Assembly (NCBI GenBank): GCA_026421245.1
Contig: JAPKDJ010000010.1
Span: 1 to 64,000 of the forward strand
Length of the DNA stretch: 64,000 nucleotides
Direction of reading: 5' to 3'
DNA from: Akkermansiaceae bacterium
Lineage (GTDB): Bacteria > Verrucomicrobiota > Verrucomicrobiia > Verrucomicrobiales > Akkermansiaceae
The notes under the pieces were generated by a model that worked only from the letters and a program-made list of their open reading frames with translations, was not told the DNA's origin and ran no database searches. The position numbers and the translations under genes were made by a program. Numbering within the stretch: the first letter of the stretch is position 1; the number at the start of each line of letters is the position of its first letter. Below are positions 53,733 to 63,189 of this stretch, piece by piece.

Positions 53733-54941
53733 TCAGCGATTCACTTCGAAAAACAAAATCGACGCGGTCGTCCCCTTGCTCTTGGAGTTTTTCTCTTTAG
53801 AGAGGCGCAAGGTCAGCACGTGTTTCCCGGGTTTCAGATCAGTGCCGAAGATGACGCTGCGTGGGTAGTTCAGACCGCCACTGAATCGGTGGAAAAGATC
53901 GTGCGTCTTGAAATCACCGCCATCAATACTGACCTCGACCTTGCCGGTATCGGGTCCCGCGAGGATGAACGCGCCGACCGTGCGGCCTTCGAATTCGAGT
54001 TTCAATTCAGCGCCGGGGAGATCACCGCGTAGCACTTGATAAGATTCATACTGCCGCCGGATGCCGCCAAGCGGCAACAGCTCGCGCCCGACTTTGCCAA
54101 TGCTCCATCCTTTCTCAGAAAGTTTTGCCTGCTTGAGCTCGACAAACCCGGCTTGGTCATAGCTGCCGGCATCCAGCGGGGATTGCAACTGCCGCGGCTT
54201 GCCACCTTCTTTCGCCAAGCCTGCTTCGAGCGCTGCGGTGATCATGTTCGAGGCGACCTGATAGCCAAATTTCCCCGGATGGGTGCCGCCATAGTCTTTC
54301 CAGGTATAGCGCTTCGCTTTCGTGGCATCTGCAATCTCCGCGGCAACGTTGACCGAGATCACGCCGTGATGTTTGGCGACTTCCCCGTGGGCGGCAATCG
54401 AGGTCGGCACCTCGCCTTTCTGAATTTTAGCCAGCATCCCCGGATTGACGAAGTGTACCATCACGACCTCGCACTTCAGGTGGTCGCGGTGCACCTGGCG
54501 GATGATGCCCTCCATCCCACGGAGGCATTCGCGTTTGGGGTGTCTCGCGTCCTGGTCGTCATTGACCGCGAACTCAACGATGAGGAGATCGACTTCGCCC
54601 TTACCAAAGATGTGCGACTCGAGACGGAAGGCGCCACTGGTCGAGCAGGTCGAACCGAGCCCGACCTTGGTCAGGGTGAACTTCACGTCCGGGTATTTCT
54701 GCTTCAGCCACGTCGGCACCATCGCGGTGTGCCCGCCGGTGTTCTCGGTGATCGATCCACCGAGGAAGGCGACGTGGCATTTTTTGTCGACCTCGAGCCG
54801 GTGTTTCAAATTCTCCATCCCCGCCCGGACGTGGAGGTTAGGATTGTCCGGGGCGATGGTCGCGCTCGGTTCTACCGCCGGTGTCATCTTGGTGACCATG
54901 ACGAAGGCGAGAATTGAGGTGGCAAGATATCGGGATTTCAT
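53733..54941 (-). CDS. SGNH/GDSL-type esterase with C-terminal beta domain
   Basis: A 402-residue exported protein (signal MKSRYLATSILAFVMVTKM then TPAVEP). The SGNH block I reads 'VAFLGGSITENTGGHTAMVP', the GGS variant common in carbohydrate esterases. Block III-like 'LLIVEFAVNDDQDARHPKRE' and the His block 'WKDYGGTHPGKFGYQVAS' (Asp and His) complete the set. The C-terminal part, 'VEVSIDGGDFKTHDLFHRFS' and 'LKPGKHVLTLRLSKEK', is a jelly-roll-like accessory domain seen in deacetylating esterases of this phylum. It probably removes acetyl groups from a polysaccharide. It ends 44 bases from the convergent SGNH fusion gene. Confidence 0.87.
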   Translation of the reverse strand: MKSRYLATSILAFVMVTKMTPAVEPSATIAPDNPNLHVRAGMENLKHRLEVDKKCHVAFLGGSITENTGGHTAMVPTWLKQKYPDVKFTLTKVGLGSTCSTSGAFRLESHIFGKGEVDLLIVEFAVNDDQDARHPKRECLRGMEGIIRQVHRDHLKCEVVMVHFVNPGMLAKIQKGEVPTSIAAHGEVAKHHGVISVNVAAEIADATKAKRYTWKDYGGTHPGKFGYQVASNMITAALEAGLAKEGGKPRQLQSPLDAGSYDQAGFVELKQAKLSEKGWSIGKVGRELLPLGGIRRQYESYQVLRGDLPGAELKLEFEGRTVGAFILAGPDTGKVEVSIDGGDFKTHDLFHRFSGGLNYPRSVIFGTDLKPGKHVLTLRLSKEKNSKSKGTTASILFFEVNR

Positions 54942-55178
54942 GAGAGCCTAGAGTTCGCTATTCTGGGATTCGACGCAAGCCATCCTGTTGCTGGAAAATG
55001 CTAATGAGATCTACGTTTCCGCGGTAGTTTCCCGCTGAAGATCTCTCCTGTTTACGGGTTCCTAGCCCTCCGCACCACGTTCACCCCTTTTCCATTTTAC
55101 CTGTGATTGAAATTTGGCGCGCTTTGGCCCGTATCCTCTTCCGTCGTTTACGCGATCAGATCTAAAATAAGGAATCCC

Positions 55179-57767
55179 ATGAAATTAAGAACTATCATCT
55201 TCAGAAGCAGCTTCGCGGTTGCGACGTGTTATGCTGAGCAACCAGGCGAAACCATCTACCAGCAGGGGTTCCTCTCCATCGAGGAGGCACACAAGTCACT
55301 TGAGTTGCCGGAAGGATACTCATTGGAACTCATCCTGAGCGAGCCACACATCGAAGAACCGGTAGCCTGTGCCTGGGATGGCAATGGCGTGCTCTATGTC
55401 GTTGAGATGCGCACCTACATGCAGACTGCCGATGCCACGGGCGAGCAGGAACCCCGGAGCCGGATCTCTCGTCATGAGGACACTGATGGCGATGGAAAAT
55501 ATGACAAGCATAGTATCTTCATCGACAATATCCTCCTACCACGTGCCGTTCTACCTCTCGACGATCGTGTGATGGTTCACATCACCAACACGCTCGATTT
55601 GTGGAACTACCGAGACACCGACGGAGATGGCGTAGCTGACGAGAAGGTCAAGGTTTACGACGGTGGCCACCGCGGTGGCAACATGGAACACCAACCCAGT
55701 GGCCTGATCTGGAATCTCGATAACTGGATCTACATCACTTACGAAAACCGGCGCTACCGCTTCACGGATGACAAGCTTGTGATGGAGCGCATCCCCCGTG
55801 GCGGGGGGCAATGGGGATTGGGTCAGGATGATTGGGGAAGAATCTACTATTCGACCGGGGGCGGTGAGAATCCCGCCTTCTCTTTCCAGCAGCCCCCCGC
55901 TTATGGCTTGCTGGGGTTACCTGGTGAAACGGCGGGAGATTTCCGAGCCGTCTATCCGATTGCAGCGATCCCAGACGTGCAAGGCGGCCGGGGACGTGTC
56001 GGCTCCAACGGCGGTCTGAATCGCTTCACCGGCTGTGCCGGACAGGGCGTATTTCGCGGGGACCGCTTACCCGAGGAGATGCGTGGCGACCTGTTTATTC
56101 CGGAGCCGGTTGGGCGGCTCATCCGGCGGGCCAAGGTTGAGCGCAAGGACGCTAAAACGGTGCTCACCAATGCACATCCAAAGTCAGAGTTTATCCGCAC
56201 ACAGGATGCCAACTTCCGCCCCTTAGGTGCCGAAACCGCTCCGGACGGCACCATGGTGTTCATCGACATGCATCGTGGGATCATCCAGCAGGGGAGCTGG
56301 ACCCGCCCGGGAAGCTACCTCCGCGGCATCATCGACAAGTGGGGGCTCGACAAGAACATCGGCAAGGGGCGTCTCTATCGTCTTGTGCACAAGGATTTCA
56401 AACCGGGTCCACAACCTCGCATGCTTGAGGAATCGACCATCGAACTGGTGACGCATCTCTCCCATCCAAACGGTTGGTGGCGAGACACCGCGCAGAAACT
56501 CATTATCCTTCGCAAGGACCGCGCCTCCGTGGTTCCGGCATTGAAAGAACTCGCTCTCAACGGGAAATACGAACTCGGTCGCGGACACGCGCTCTGGACC
56601 CTAGAAGGAATCGGGGCCATTGATGGCACGACTGTTGCGGCCGCATTGCAGGATTCGTCCGCCTTCGTCAAGGTGCAGGCTTTGCGGGTGGGCGAGGCCC
56701 TGATGGGAACAGGTGACCAGGCGGTGGTCTCTGCTCTCATGCAACTTGGCGAATCGCGCGGGAAACCCGATGCGGAAGTGTCGACCCAATTGATCAACTC
56801 GATCACGATCAGCGGGACCGGCAACGCCGATTTACAAGCTCTGGCCGATGCCACAGCGCAGGCCTTCGCAGACAATGAAGCGGTCAAGGCGGTGGTGCGG
56901 ATGGGTGAGAACTTACGGGCACAGGCTCGTGCTGCGGCCAAGGCTCGCGAGAAGAACGTCCAGCTTGCCCGTTCCATGGAACACGGAAAAACCATTTTCA
57001 GCCAGCTCTGCTACACCTGTCACGGGGCGGATGGCAAGGGCACTCCGGTGCCGGACATACCCGGTCAGACGCTAGCTCCTTCCATGATGGGTGCGTCGCG
57101 AATCATCGGCAACGGAAACACCATGGTCCGCACCATCCTGCATGGCCTGACTGGCCCGCTCGATGGCAAAACTTATCCGGGAGTGATGGCACCCATGAAT
57201 TCACAGGATGATCAGTGGATTGCAGATATTGCCACCTACGTGCGGAATAGTTTCGGCAACAAAGCATCGCCGATTACCAAGGATTTCGTAGCGGCAATAC
57301 GGAAGAATTCGAAGGAGCGGATAACTCCGTGGACCATGCCGGAACTCGAAGCGCTCAATCCCCCGGTTCTGGTGAATCGTAAATCATGGCAGCTGAGCGC
57401 CAGCCATGGTGGAGATGGATGCAAGAACGCGGTCGACGGTGATAGCAAGAGCCGGTGGACAACGAACGGAAATCAAACTCCGAATCAATGGTTCCAGATC
57501 GAGTTACCGAAGGTCTCGAAGGTGAGCGAAATCATTCTCGACAGCCGTGATTCCGGATCCGATTACCCTCGTGGTTTCGAGGTGACAGTCTCGCTGGATG
57601 GCAAGGGGTGGAGCAAGCCACTCGCCAAGGGATCCGGGAATACTGCGCTGACCACGATTGGCCTTCCCCGTGCGGAGGCGAAGTTCATTCGGATCACGCA
57701 GACTGGATCGGCAGACGGCAAATTCTGGTCCATTCATGATCTCCAGATCAAGGGGAAGGAACTCTAA
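55179..57767 (+). CDS. propeller dehydrogenase-like protein with HEAT, cytochrome c and discoidin domains
   Basis: An 862-residue exported protein. The start is fixed by an AAGGA ribosome site eight bases before ATG 55179. The leader 'LRTIIFRSSFAVATCYAEQ' is short. The propeller has 'LPEGYSLELILSEPHIEEPV', 'WDGNGVLYVVEMRTYMQ' and 'EDTDGDGKYDKH'. The HEAT-like region has 'HPNGWWRDTAQKLIILRKD'. Cytochrome c follows with C611-Y-T-C-H615 and a Met-containing segment 'GVMAPMNSQDDQW'. The C-terminal F5/8-type-C domain ('CKNAVDGDSKSRWTTNGNQT', 'FQIELPKVSKVSEIILDSRD') could bind a polysaccharide. It is the full-length relative of the cytochrome-less protein at 33333. Confidence 0.88.
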   Translation: MKLRTIIFRSSFAVATCYAEQPGETIYQQGFLSIEEAHKSLELPEGYSLELILSEPHIEEPVACAWDGNGVLYVVEMRTYMQTADATGEQEPRSRISRHEDTDGDGKYDKHSIFIDNILLPRAVLPLDDRVMVHITNTLDLWNYRDTDGDGVADEKVKVYDGGHRGGNMEHQPSGLIWNLDNWIYITYENRRYRFTDDKLVMERIPRGGGQWGLGQDDWGRIYYSTGGGENPAFSFQQPPAYGLLGLPGETAGDFRAVYPIAAIPDVQGGRGRVGSNGGLNRFTGCAGQGVFRGDRLPEEMRGDLFIPEPVGRLIRRAKVERKDAKTVLTNAHPKSEFIRTQDANFRPLGAETAPDGTMVFIDMHRGIIQQGSWTRPGSYLRGIIDKWGLDKNIGKGRLYRLVHKDFKPGPQPRMLEESTIELVTHLSHPNGWWRDTAQKLIILRKDRASVVPALKELALNGKYELGRGHALWTLEGIGAIDGTTVAAALQDSSAFVKVQALRVGEALMGTGDQAVVSALMQLGESRGKPDAEVSTQLINSITISGTGNADLQALADATAQAFADNEAVKAVVRMGENLRAQARAAAKAREKNVQLARSMEHGKTIFSQLCYTCHGADGKGTPVPDIPGQTLAPSMMGASRIIGNGNTMVRTILHGLTGPLDGKTYPGVMAPMNSQDDQWIADIATYVRNSFGNKASPITKDFVAAIRKNSKERITPWTMPELEALNPPVLVNRKSWQLSASHGGDGCKNAVDGDSKSRWTTNGNQTPNQWFQIELPKVSKVSEIILDSRDSGSDYPRGFEVTVSLDGKGWSKPLAKGSGNTALTTIGLPRAEAKFIRITQTGSADGKFWSIHDLQIKGKEL

Positions 57768-57810
57768 CCGCCTTTCATACCTGCCCCCTTCTTCCAGCCA
57801 CTGATCTCAA

Positions 57811-57900
57811 TCAGATTTCCCATCCCTTGCGATATTCACGACGGAGAAACGCATTGGCTGCAGGATGATTGGGAAAGCTGAATTGGGCGGACCTTGGTGA
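57811..57900 (-). pseudogene. C-terminal remnant of a Gfo/Idh/MocA gene
   Basis: On the minus strand the last 29 codons before the stop at 57811-57813 read 'QFSFPNHPAANAFLRREYRK' followed by GWEI. This is the characteristic end of exported Gfo/Idh proteins; the intact one at 50651 ends 'EANPFIEYRYRKGWTL'. No homology is visible further upstream in the same frame, so only the tail survives. It sits just downstream of, and convergent with, the propeller gene. Confidence 0.6.
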
Positions 57901-58186
57901 GCTCTTCCCGCAACTGGGACCGGAGGACGATGGAAGTCTTCATAGGCTTTGGAATTCGCAGTTTGGGGATCCTCGCATAGAGAAATCTATGAGCGGAAGA
58001 CAACCGAAGCCTTCGGGCCGCAGGCGCGGGAAATGGAGTTGACACAAGTGGTCCTGATTCTAATTTCTTATTCTACGAATGGAAGGTATTCAACAAGTGG
58101 ATCGTGACTGTTCCGCTTCGTGATCTGTCAGGAGAGGTAATCGTGGGCCGTATCCCCAGAGAAACCTTTCCCGCCTGCGCAGACCC

Positions 58187-58426
58187 GCCTTCCGCATCGG
58201 TGACCGACAAGCGGAAGCGCCCGATCAGGTCGTGTTTGAGATCGCCAATCCCATCGATGTCACGGCTGGTGGCAAGTTAGCAATCACCCTAAAACAACGG
58301 CATCCTCCCAAGCATACGAGGATGAGAATGCTACCCCTACTATTTTTAGTGCTGATAGCACCTATGCTTCAAGCGGACGAATACTTCACGACCAAGGGCG
58401 AATCCATCTTAAAGGAACGATGCTGA
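58187..58426 (+). pseudogene. two fused PSD1-type fragments
   Basis: One plus-strand frame carries two unrelated parts of PSD1-type proteins in the wrong order. First comes 'DQVVFEIANPIDVTAGGKLA' and 'ITLKQRHPPKHT', like the strand pair found in the middle of long PSD1 proteins. Then comes a signal peptide 'MLPLLFLVLIAPMLQADEYF' and 'TTKGESILKERC', which stops exactly where the CxxCH motif should continue. The gap 57768-58623 holds only this, the Gfo/Idh tail and an open stretch near 58065-58150 reading 'FYEWKVFNKWIVTVPLRDLS' that I cannot assign. Confidence 0.5.
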
Positions 58427-58623
58427 AACTCAACTACCACCATCATTAAGAACGACCGAATTGATCGAGTCCGGTATCGCTTTCAATACAAAGCAACAAA
58501 TCGTCCGACACCTTAAAATGCTGATCTCTCCCAGGGCCAGACATCGTATCCCTCCCCCACCCGACCAGGTTCACACCAGAATATGACTTGATGCTCCCCC
58601 AGTGTTCCCGATACCTTGGCGGA

Positions 58624-59079
58624 GTGAAAGCACTCGTAGTTTCCCTAGCCACCGCCGTTTTTCTCTCCTCCTGCGCACAGCAGTCGCTCACCAACGACGC
58701 CTACAACAAGGCCGAAGTCGGATTGGCCCTGGCTGTTGAATATGGCAAGGTCACCTCCCTGCGCAATGTCGCCATCGAAGGTGGAACCACTGGTGGAGCC
58801 ATTCTTGGAGGTGTTGCCGGCGGACTCCTCGGCAAAGAGATCGGTCACGGAGCAGGGAGCACCGCAGCAAAAATCGGAGGAGCCCTCCTCGGAACCGCAA
58901 TTGGCTCCCATGTCCAAAAATCAGCAGGCTCCAAGCAAGGCCTTCAGATCGAAGTCCGCCTCGACAGCGGCAAGGCCCTCTCCGTCGTCCAAGAAGCCAA
59001 CCCGCGCGAAGCCTTCAATGTCGGAGACCGCGTCCGCGTTTACTCCGGTAGAGGCAGGCGCACCCGCGTGTCCCACTAA
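58624..59079 (+). CDS. glycine-zipper lipoprotein (SlyB/17 kDa antigen-like)
   Basis: A 151-residue lipoprotein. The leader 'KALVVSLATAVFLSSC' has a lipobox LSSC, with the lipidated Cys at residue 17. The middle contains a glycine zipper ('GGTTGGAILGGVAGGLLGKE' and 'GGALLGTAIGSHVQKSAG') that would form a two-helix membrane hairpin. The end 'LDSGKALSVVQEANPREAFN' and 'VGDRVRVYSG' matches the small beta domain of outer-membrane SlyB/PcP-type proteins. It probably sits in the outer membrane and stabilises it. GTG 58624 is chosen because the upstream part of the frame (to 58588) spoils the leader. It is monocistronic. Confidence 0.82.
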   Translation: MKALVVSLATAVFLSSCAQQSLTNDAYNKAEVGLALAVEYGKVTSLRNVAIEGGTTGGAILGGVAGGLLGKEIGHGAGSTAAKIGGALLGTAIGSHVQKSAGSKQGLQIEVRLDSGKALSVVQEANPREAFNVGDRVRVYSGRGRRTRVSH

Positions 59080-59658
59080 GCGCCAATACCACCTCTAAAC
59101 TTAGAAGACGCGGATCTCGAAGATTCCTGGCCCACCCGAAGAGGGCCAAGCACAACCGCCATGAAGGAAAATCCGCCGATTACCCGTCGGCGAGTGGTTT
59201 CTGGCGGTGCAGAATGCGATCGCCACCGCATCAATCAGCCGCTCTCTCTTCTTCCCCTTCGATCAGGCCAATCGCTCCAGCAGCGTGCGGTCATCGAGCG
59301 AGCAACGAGAGGAGCATCTCGAAATGTGGATGCTCGTCGGCGACCCCGCGACACGGCTGTTCTAGCTGGAATCGCAGAAGCTTAGGGATGTGAAAAAGAG
59401 GCCGATATCGCAGAAGGGGCCCAAACCAGTTCTTGGTATGGCAGGAAGGAGAAACACCTCCCAAGTATCCGGTGCCTTCTTAAGCAACTCCGCCCGGTGC
59501 CAATCCTCATCATTAAAAGGATCGACCTCCTTCTCCTACCCAAAACACACCCCTCTAAAAACACAGGCCTCAAAAAGAATATCCTCTCTCTAACACAAGC
59601 AATGACAACTTGACCACCACCGAACTTGGCCCAAGGTTGCCCTTAATCACTTTCCCTG
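59080..59658. other. gene-poor stretch with one possible fragment
   Basis: No complete gene is visible in these 579 bases. Between about 59190 and 59364 a plus-strand frame reads 'FLAVQNAIATASISRSLFFP' and, before a stop, 'HLEMWMLVGDPATRLF'. The 'W-L-GDPA-RL' ending recalls the end of C25-type peptidase domains, but the match is too short to call. The rest, including the AT-richer run before the chitinase start, holds no feature I can support. Confidence 0.35.
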
Positions 59659-62600
59659 ATGAACCCAATCCACACCCTCCTGCTCTTCGCAGCTTCCACC
59701 TTCTTCCTCTTCGGCCACGGGACCGTGACCAGCCCAATCAGCCGGGTTTATACCATCTACCAGGAAGGCCCGGACTCACCGGAGACCCCTTCCGCGATGG
59801 CTGCAATCGCCCTCGCCGGGACAAATCAATATTACACTTGGAACCAAGTCTCAAAGAACATCGCGAACTACGCCGACCCCGACCTCGCCACCACCTATTC
59901 TTCCGTCATCCCAGATGGAAAATTGGCTTCAGGTGACAGTGGCTCCGGCTTGAATTTTTCCGGCATGGACCTCGTCTCGAATACTTGGGATTGGCCCGCC
60001 ACCCCGGTGAGCGCGGGCGTCCTGCCCATCACCTGGACCGCGACCGCACCTCATGACCCCTCTTATTTCAAAGCTTGGATCACCACTGCCGACTACGATC
60101 ACAAGCAACCAATCTCGTGGGACAAGATGGAATTCCTCGGACAAATCAATTCAGGGATCGGCGGCTTCACCACCTCGGGCAATGAATATCTCTTCAACGT
60201 CACCCTCCCCGAGCGCACGGGCCGTCACGTCCTTTACATCGGTTGGCAACGGATCGATCCCGTCGGCGAATGCTTCTTCTCCACCTCTGACATCCTCTTC
60301 GGAGATTCCATTGATCCAGCCGCCCCCCCGGTGGTGAGCATTACGAGTGGAACCGTCGTAGAGGACGCAGATTCGATTGATCTCACCATCTCTCTAAACC
60401 GTGTTGCGAATCCAGACGAAACAGCCTCTGTGAACTACACCACTTCGAATGGTTCGGCAGGAGTCTCCGACTTCACCTCCTCCTCCGGAACCCTAACCTT
60501 CGCAGCCGGAGAACTGAGCAAAACAATCACCCTCTCCATCATCGATGACGCCGAAGAGGAGACCGCCGAAATCTTCATGGTGACCCTGAGTTCACCCGTC
60601 AATGCCACCCTCGGAGCTGCTACCGCCAATGTCACCATCACCGATGATGACGCCCCACCCCCGCCAGCCGATCCCGGCTCGGTCATCTTTGAAAAAACCG
60701 CAGACTGGGGAAGCGGTTACCAAGGATGGCTGCGCATCACCAACACCGGCACCGAAGCCTGGACCAACCCCACCGTCACTTTTGATCTCAATCAACCCAT
60801 CAGCTTCCTCGGACCCGGAACCGAAATCAGTGACGGCGCAGGAGGCTGGACCGTCACCGGGATTAATCAAACCATCGCCCCCAGTGAGATCTTGAGTCTC
60901 GACTTCGTCATTCAGCCCGTCTTTGCCGCCGATCCCCGGGGCCCTGCGAACGTGAAGATAAACGGAGCTGTCCTTGGCGATACTCCACCAAGCATTTCCA
61001 TCAGTGACACCTCGGTCCCCGAAGGAAACAGCACAGACGCCACCGCCGTCATCGACCTCACCTTGAGCAAAGCCGCGACTGAAGCAATTCACCTCGCTTA
61101 CACCACGGTTGATGGATCGGCAGTCGCTGGAACAGACTACCGAAGCACCTCCGGAACAGTCGTTTTCGCAATTGGCGAGACAACAAAACAAATCTCCGTT
61201 TCTTACGACGGCGACACCATTGCCGAAGCGGACAAGGACTTTCAAATCCTCCTCTCCGGCGTAACCGGCCAGGATCTCCCGACCTTCACCAACACCAGTG
61301 CCAACGTCACTTTCATCGATGATGATCGCCCCGCCGTCATGACTGCAACCAGTGACATCGTTATGGAAGGCGACAACGGAACGACAGATTTGACCTTCAA
61401 CGTCAACCTCAGTCGCGCGCCTTTGCCCGACCAAGTTGTCTCCGTGAGTTACCACGCTCACGGCCACGGTGCGACGCCTGGCATCGACTTTAAAAAGACC
61501 CACGGCACCTTGACCTTTGCACCCGGCGAGTCTTCCAAAACGATCACCGTCCCCGTCATTGGCGACACCGTGGATGAGAAACTTGAGCTCCTCATGCTTC
61601 ACTTTTCCCTTCCGGTTGGACTCATTATGAACACCTCGGAAGTGGTTGGGCAGATCATTGACAACGACATCGGCACCAGTGGCTTCGGCAACCAAAGAGT
61701 CGTCGCATACGTCGATGCCACTAGCGGTGCTCCCGTCTTTCCTCCAGCGGATCGTGTCACTCACATCATGTATGCCTTCGCCAATCTGAATGCCAATGGC
61801 ACGCTCACGATTGCAGGTCCGGGTCTCGCAGGCTTCACCGCATTGAAGACTCAAAACCCCGACCTCAAAATCGGCCTCTCCATCGGAGGATGGACCTGGT
61901 CGGATCACTTCACCGCAGTTGCTGCCAGCCCGACCCTGAGGCAAACCTTCGCCACCGCATGCCGAAACATCATCGAAACAACAGGGATCGATGGCATCGA
62001 TATCGACTGGGAATGGCCCGGCGTCGCCGGTGGCCCGGGAACTACTCCCTCAGCCCGAGACGGCGCAAACTACACCCTCCTCTTGCAAACCTTGCGCAAT
62101 GAATTGGACGACCTCGAAGCCGATGATGGCATCGAAAAACACTACGAGATCACCGCCTTCACCACCGCCAGCCCCGCAGGGATTGCCCAACTTGAATTGT
62201 CGGCCCTGTCCGGGATTTTTGACTTCGTCAATGCCCAGGCCTACGACCTGCATGGTCCTTGGAATCCTGTCACCGGCCACAATGCCGGACTCCATCACAA
62301 CTCCGCCGACCCCACCGACAACCGTCTCAATATCGAGGTCATCCTCGGCCAATACCTCGCCGGCGGATTCACCAAGGACCAACTGCTCATCGGAGCCCCC
62401 TTTTACGCCCGCACTTTTAATGGCACCGCCAACACTGCGAGTGGAGCTTTCCAAACTCACAATGGTAGCGGAGCCACACCCCTCTACCGTGACCTTGGAT
62501 CTCGACTGGCGAACCAAGTCCGCCATTGGGACCCCATCGCCAAAGTTCCTTTTCTCTACAATCAAACGACCGGCGAATGGACCTCCTATGACGATCCTCA

Positions 62601-63099
62601 AGCAATGTCTGAAAAAGCATCCTACAGCATCGAGGAAGGATTCGGCGGCGTGTATTATTGGGAAAGCTCTGGCGACACCGCCGACCGTCAGCTCCTCACC
62701 ACCATCTCCGACACCCTTGCCTATCCCCAGACTGATACCGATGAAGACGGGATCCTCGACAGCTGGGAAAGGACTCACTTTGGTGACCTCACCACCGCCA
62801 ATCAGACCACCGACTGGGATCTCGACAGATCCGCAGACATTGCCGAGTCCCACTTCCTCACCGACCCCAAGGACCACACAATCTTCCCCAACATCCAGTC
62901 CATTCCCATCAACTCAGACGGTCACTTCGGCACCTTCCAAACCGTCACCGGAGTGACCTACCTCATCGCGCGTTCCCTCAGCCTCATCGACTGGGAGCCA
63001 CACGGCAGTGTCTTTGTCGGCGACGGCTCCACCATCATCATCACCTACGAACCCACCCAAGATCACCTCTACTTCCGAATCCAAGCCATCGGGAGATAG
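59659..63099 (+). CDS. secreted AA10-type LPMO - CBM2-like - Calx-beta - GH18 chitinase fusion
   Basis: A 1,146-residue chitinolytic enzyme. The signal peptide ends before His20 (FLFG|HGTVTSP), so the mature N-terminus would be the copper-binding His of an AA10 LPMO; the second His is H132 in 'TATAPHDPSYFKAWIT', and 'GECFFSTSDILFGD' supplies the axial aromatic. Calx-beta repeats lie at about 220-335, 448-555 and 560-670; a CBM2-like domain with 'GYQGWLRITNTGTEAWTNPT' lies at about 340-443. The GH18 barrel (about 678-1010) has 'KIGLSIGGWTWSDHF', the catalytic D778-G-I-D-I-D-W-E785 and 'QAYDLHGPW'. The end has a Ca-loop 'DTDEDGILDSWERTHFGDL' and a C-terminal beta domain. It would oxidise and hydrolyse chitin outside the cell. 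Confidence 0.92.
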   Translation: MNPIHTLLLFAASTFFLFGHGTVTSPISRVYTIYQEGPDSPETPSAMAAIALAGTNQYYTWNQVSKNIANYADPDLATTYSSVIPDGKLASGDSGSGLNFSGMDLVSNTWDWPATPVSAGVLPITWTATAPHDPSYFKAWITTADYDHKQPISWDKMEFLGQINSGIGGFTTSGNEYLFNVTLPERTGRHVLYIGWQRIDPVGECFFSTSDILFGDSIDPAAPPVVSITSGTVVEDADSIDLTISLNRVANPDETASVNYTTSNGSAGVSDFTSSSGTLTFAAGELSKTITLSIIDDAEEETAEIFMVTLSSPVNATLGAATANVTITDDDAPPPPADPGSVIFEKTADWGSGYQGWLRITNTGTEAWTNPTVTFDLNQPISFLGPGTEISDGAGGWTVTGINQTIAPSEILSLDFVIQPVFAADPRGPANVKINGAVLGDTPPSISISDTSVPEGNSTDATAVIDLTLSKAATEAIHLAYTTVDGSAVAGTDYRSTSGTVVFAIGETTKQISVSYDGDTIAEADKDFQILLSGVTGQDLPTFTNTSANVTFIDDDRPAVMTATSDIVMEGDNGTTDLTFNVNLSRAPLPDQVVSVSYHAHGHGATPGIDFKKTHGTLTFAPGESSKTITVPVIGDTVDEKLELLMLHFSLPVGLIMNTSEVVGQIIDNDIGTSGFGNQRVVAYVDATSGAPVFPPADRVTHIMYAFANLNANGTLTIAGPGLAGFTALKTQNPDLKIGLSIGGWTWSDHFTAVAASPTLRQTFATACRNIIETTGIDGIDIDWEWPGVAGGPGTTPSARDGANYTLLLQTLRNELDDLEADDGIEKHYEITAFTTASPAGIAQLELSALSGIFDFVNAQAYDLHGPWNPVTGHNAGLHHNSADPTDNRLNIEVILGQYLAGGFTKDQLLIGAPFYARTFNGTANTASGAFQTHNGSGATPLYRDLGSRLANQVRHWDPIAKVPFLYNQTTGEWTSYDDPQAMSEKASYSIEEGFGGVYYWESSGDTADRQLLTTISDTLAYPQTDTDEDGILDSWERTHFGDLTTANQTTDWDLDRSADIAESHFLTDPKDHTIFPNIQSIPINSDGHFGTFQTVTGVTYLIARSLSLIDWEPHGSVFVGDGSTIIITYEPTQDHLYFRIQAIGR

Positions 63100-63189
63100 C
63101 TTCTCGAGACGTTTTCAAGATACAAAACCCACCAGTCCCCTTTCACCCCCCTCCGCTCCGGTCCAAAGGCGGCTTCAAGGCCATCCCGC

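Noticed and set aside
59190-59364. possible end of a C25-type peptidase
   Set aside because: Only a GDPA-RL motif supports it; too short to claim a pseudogene.
60592-61944. 450-codon minus-strand open frame
   Set aside because: It is antisense to the Calx-beta part of the chitinase gene, has Gly/Asp/Val-rich low-complexity translation, and no motif.
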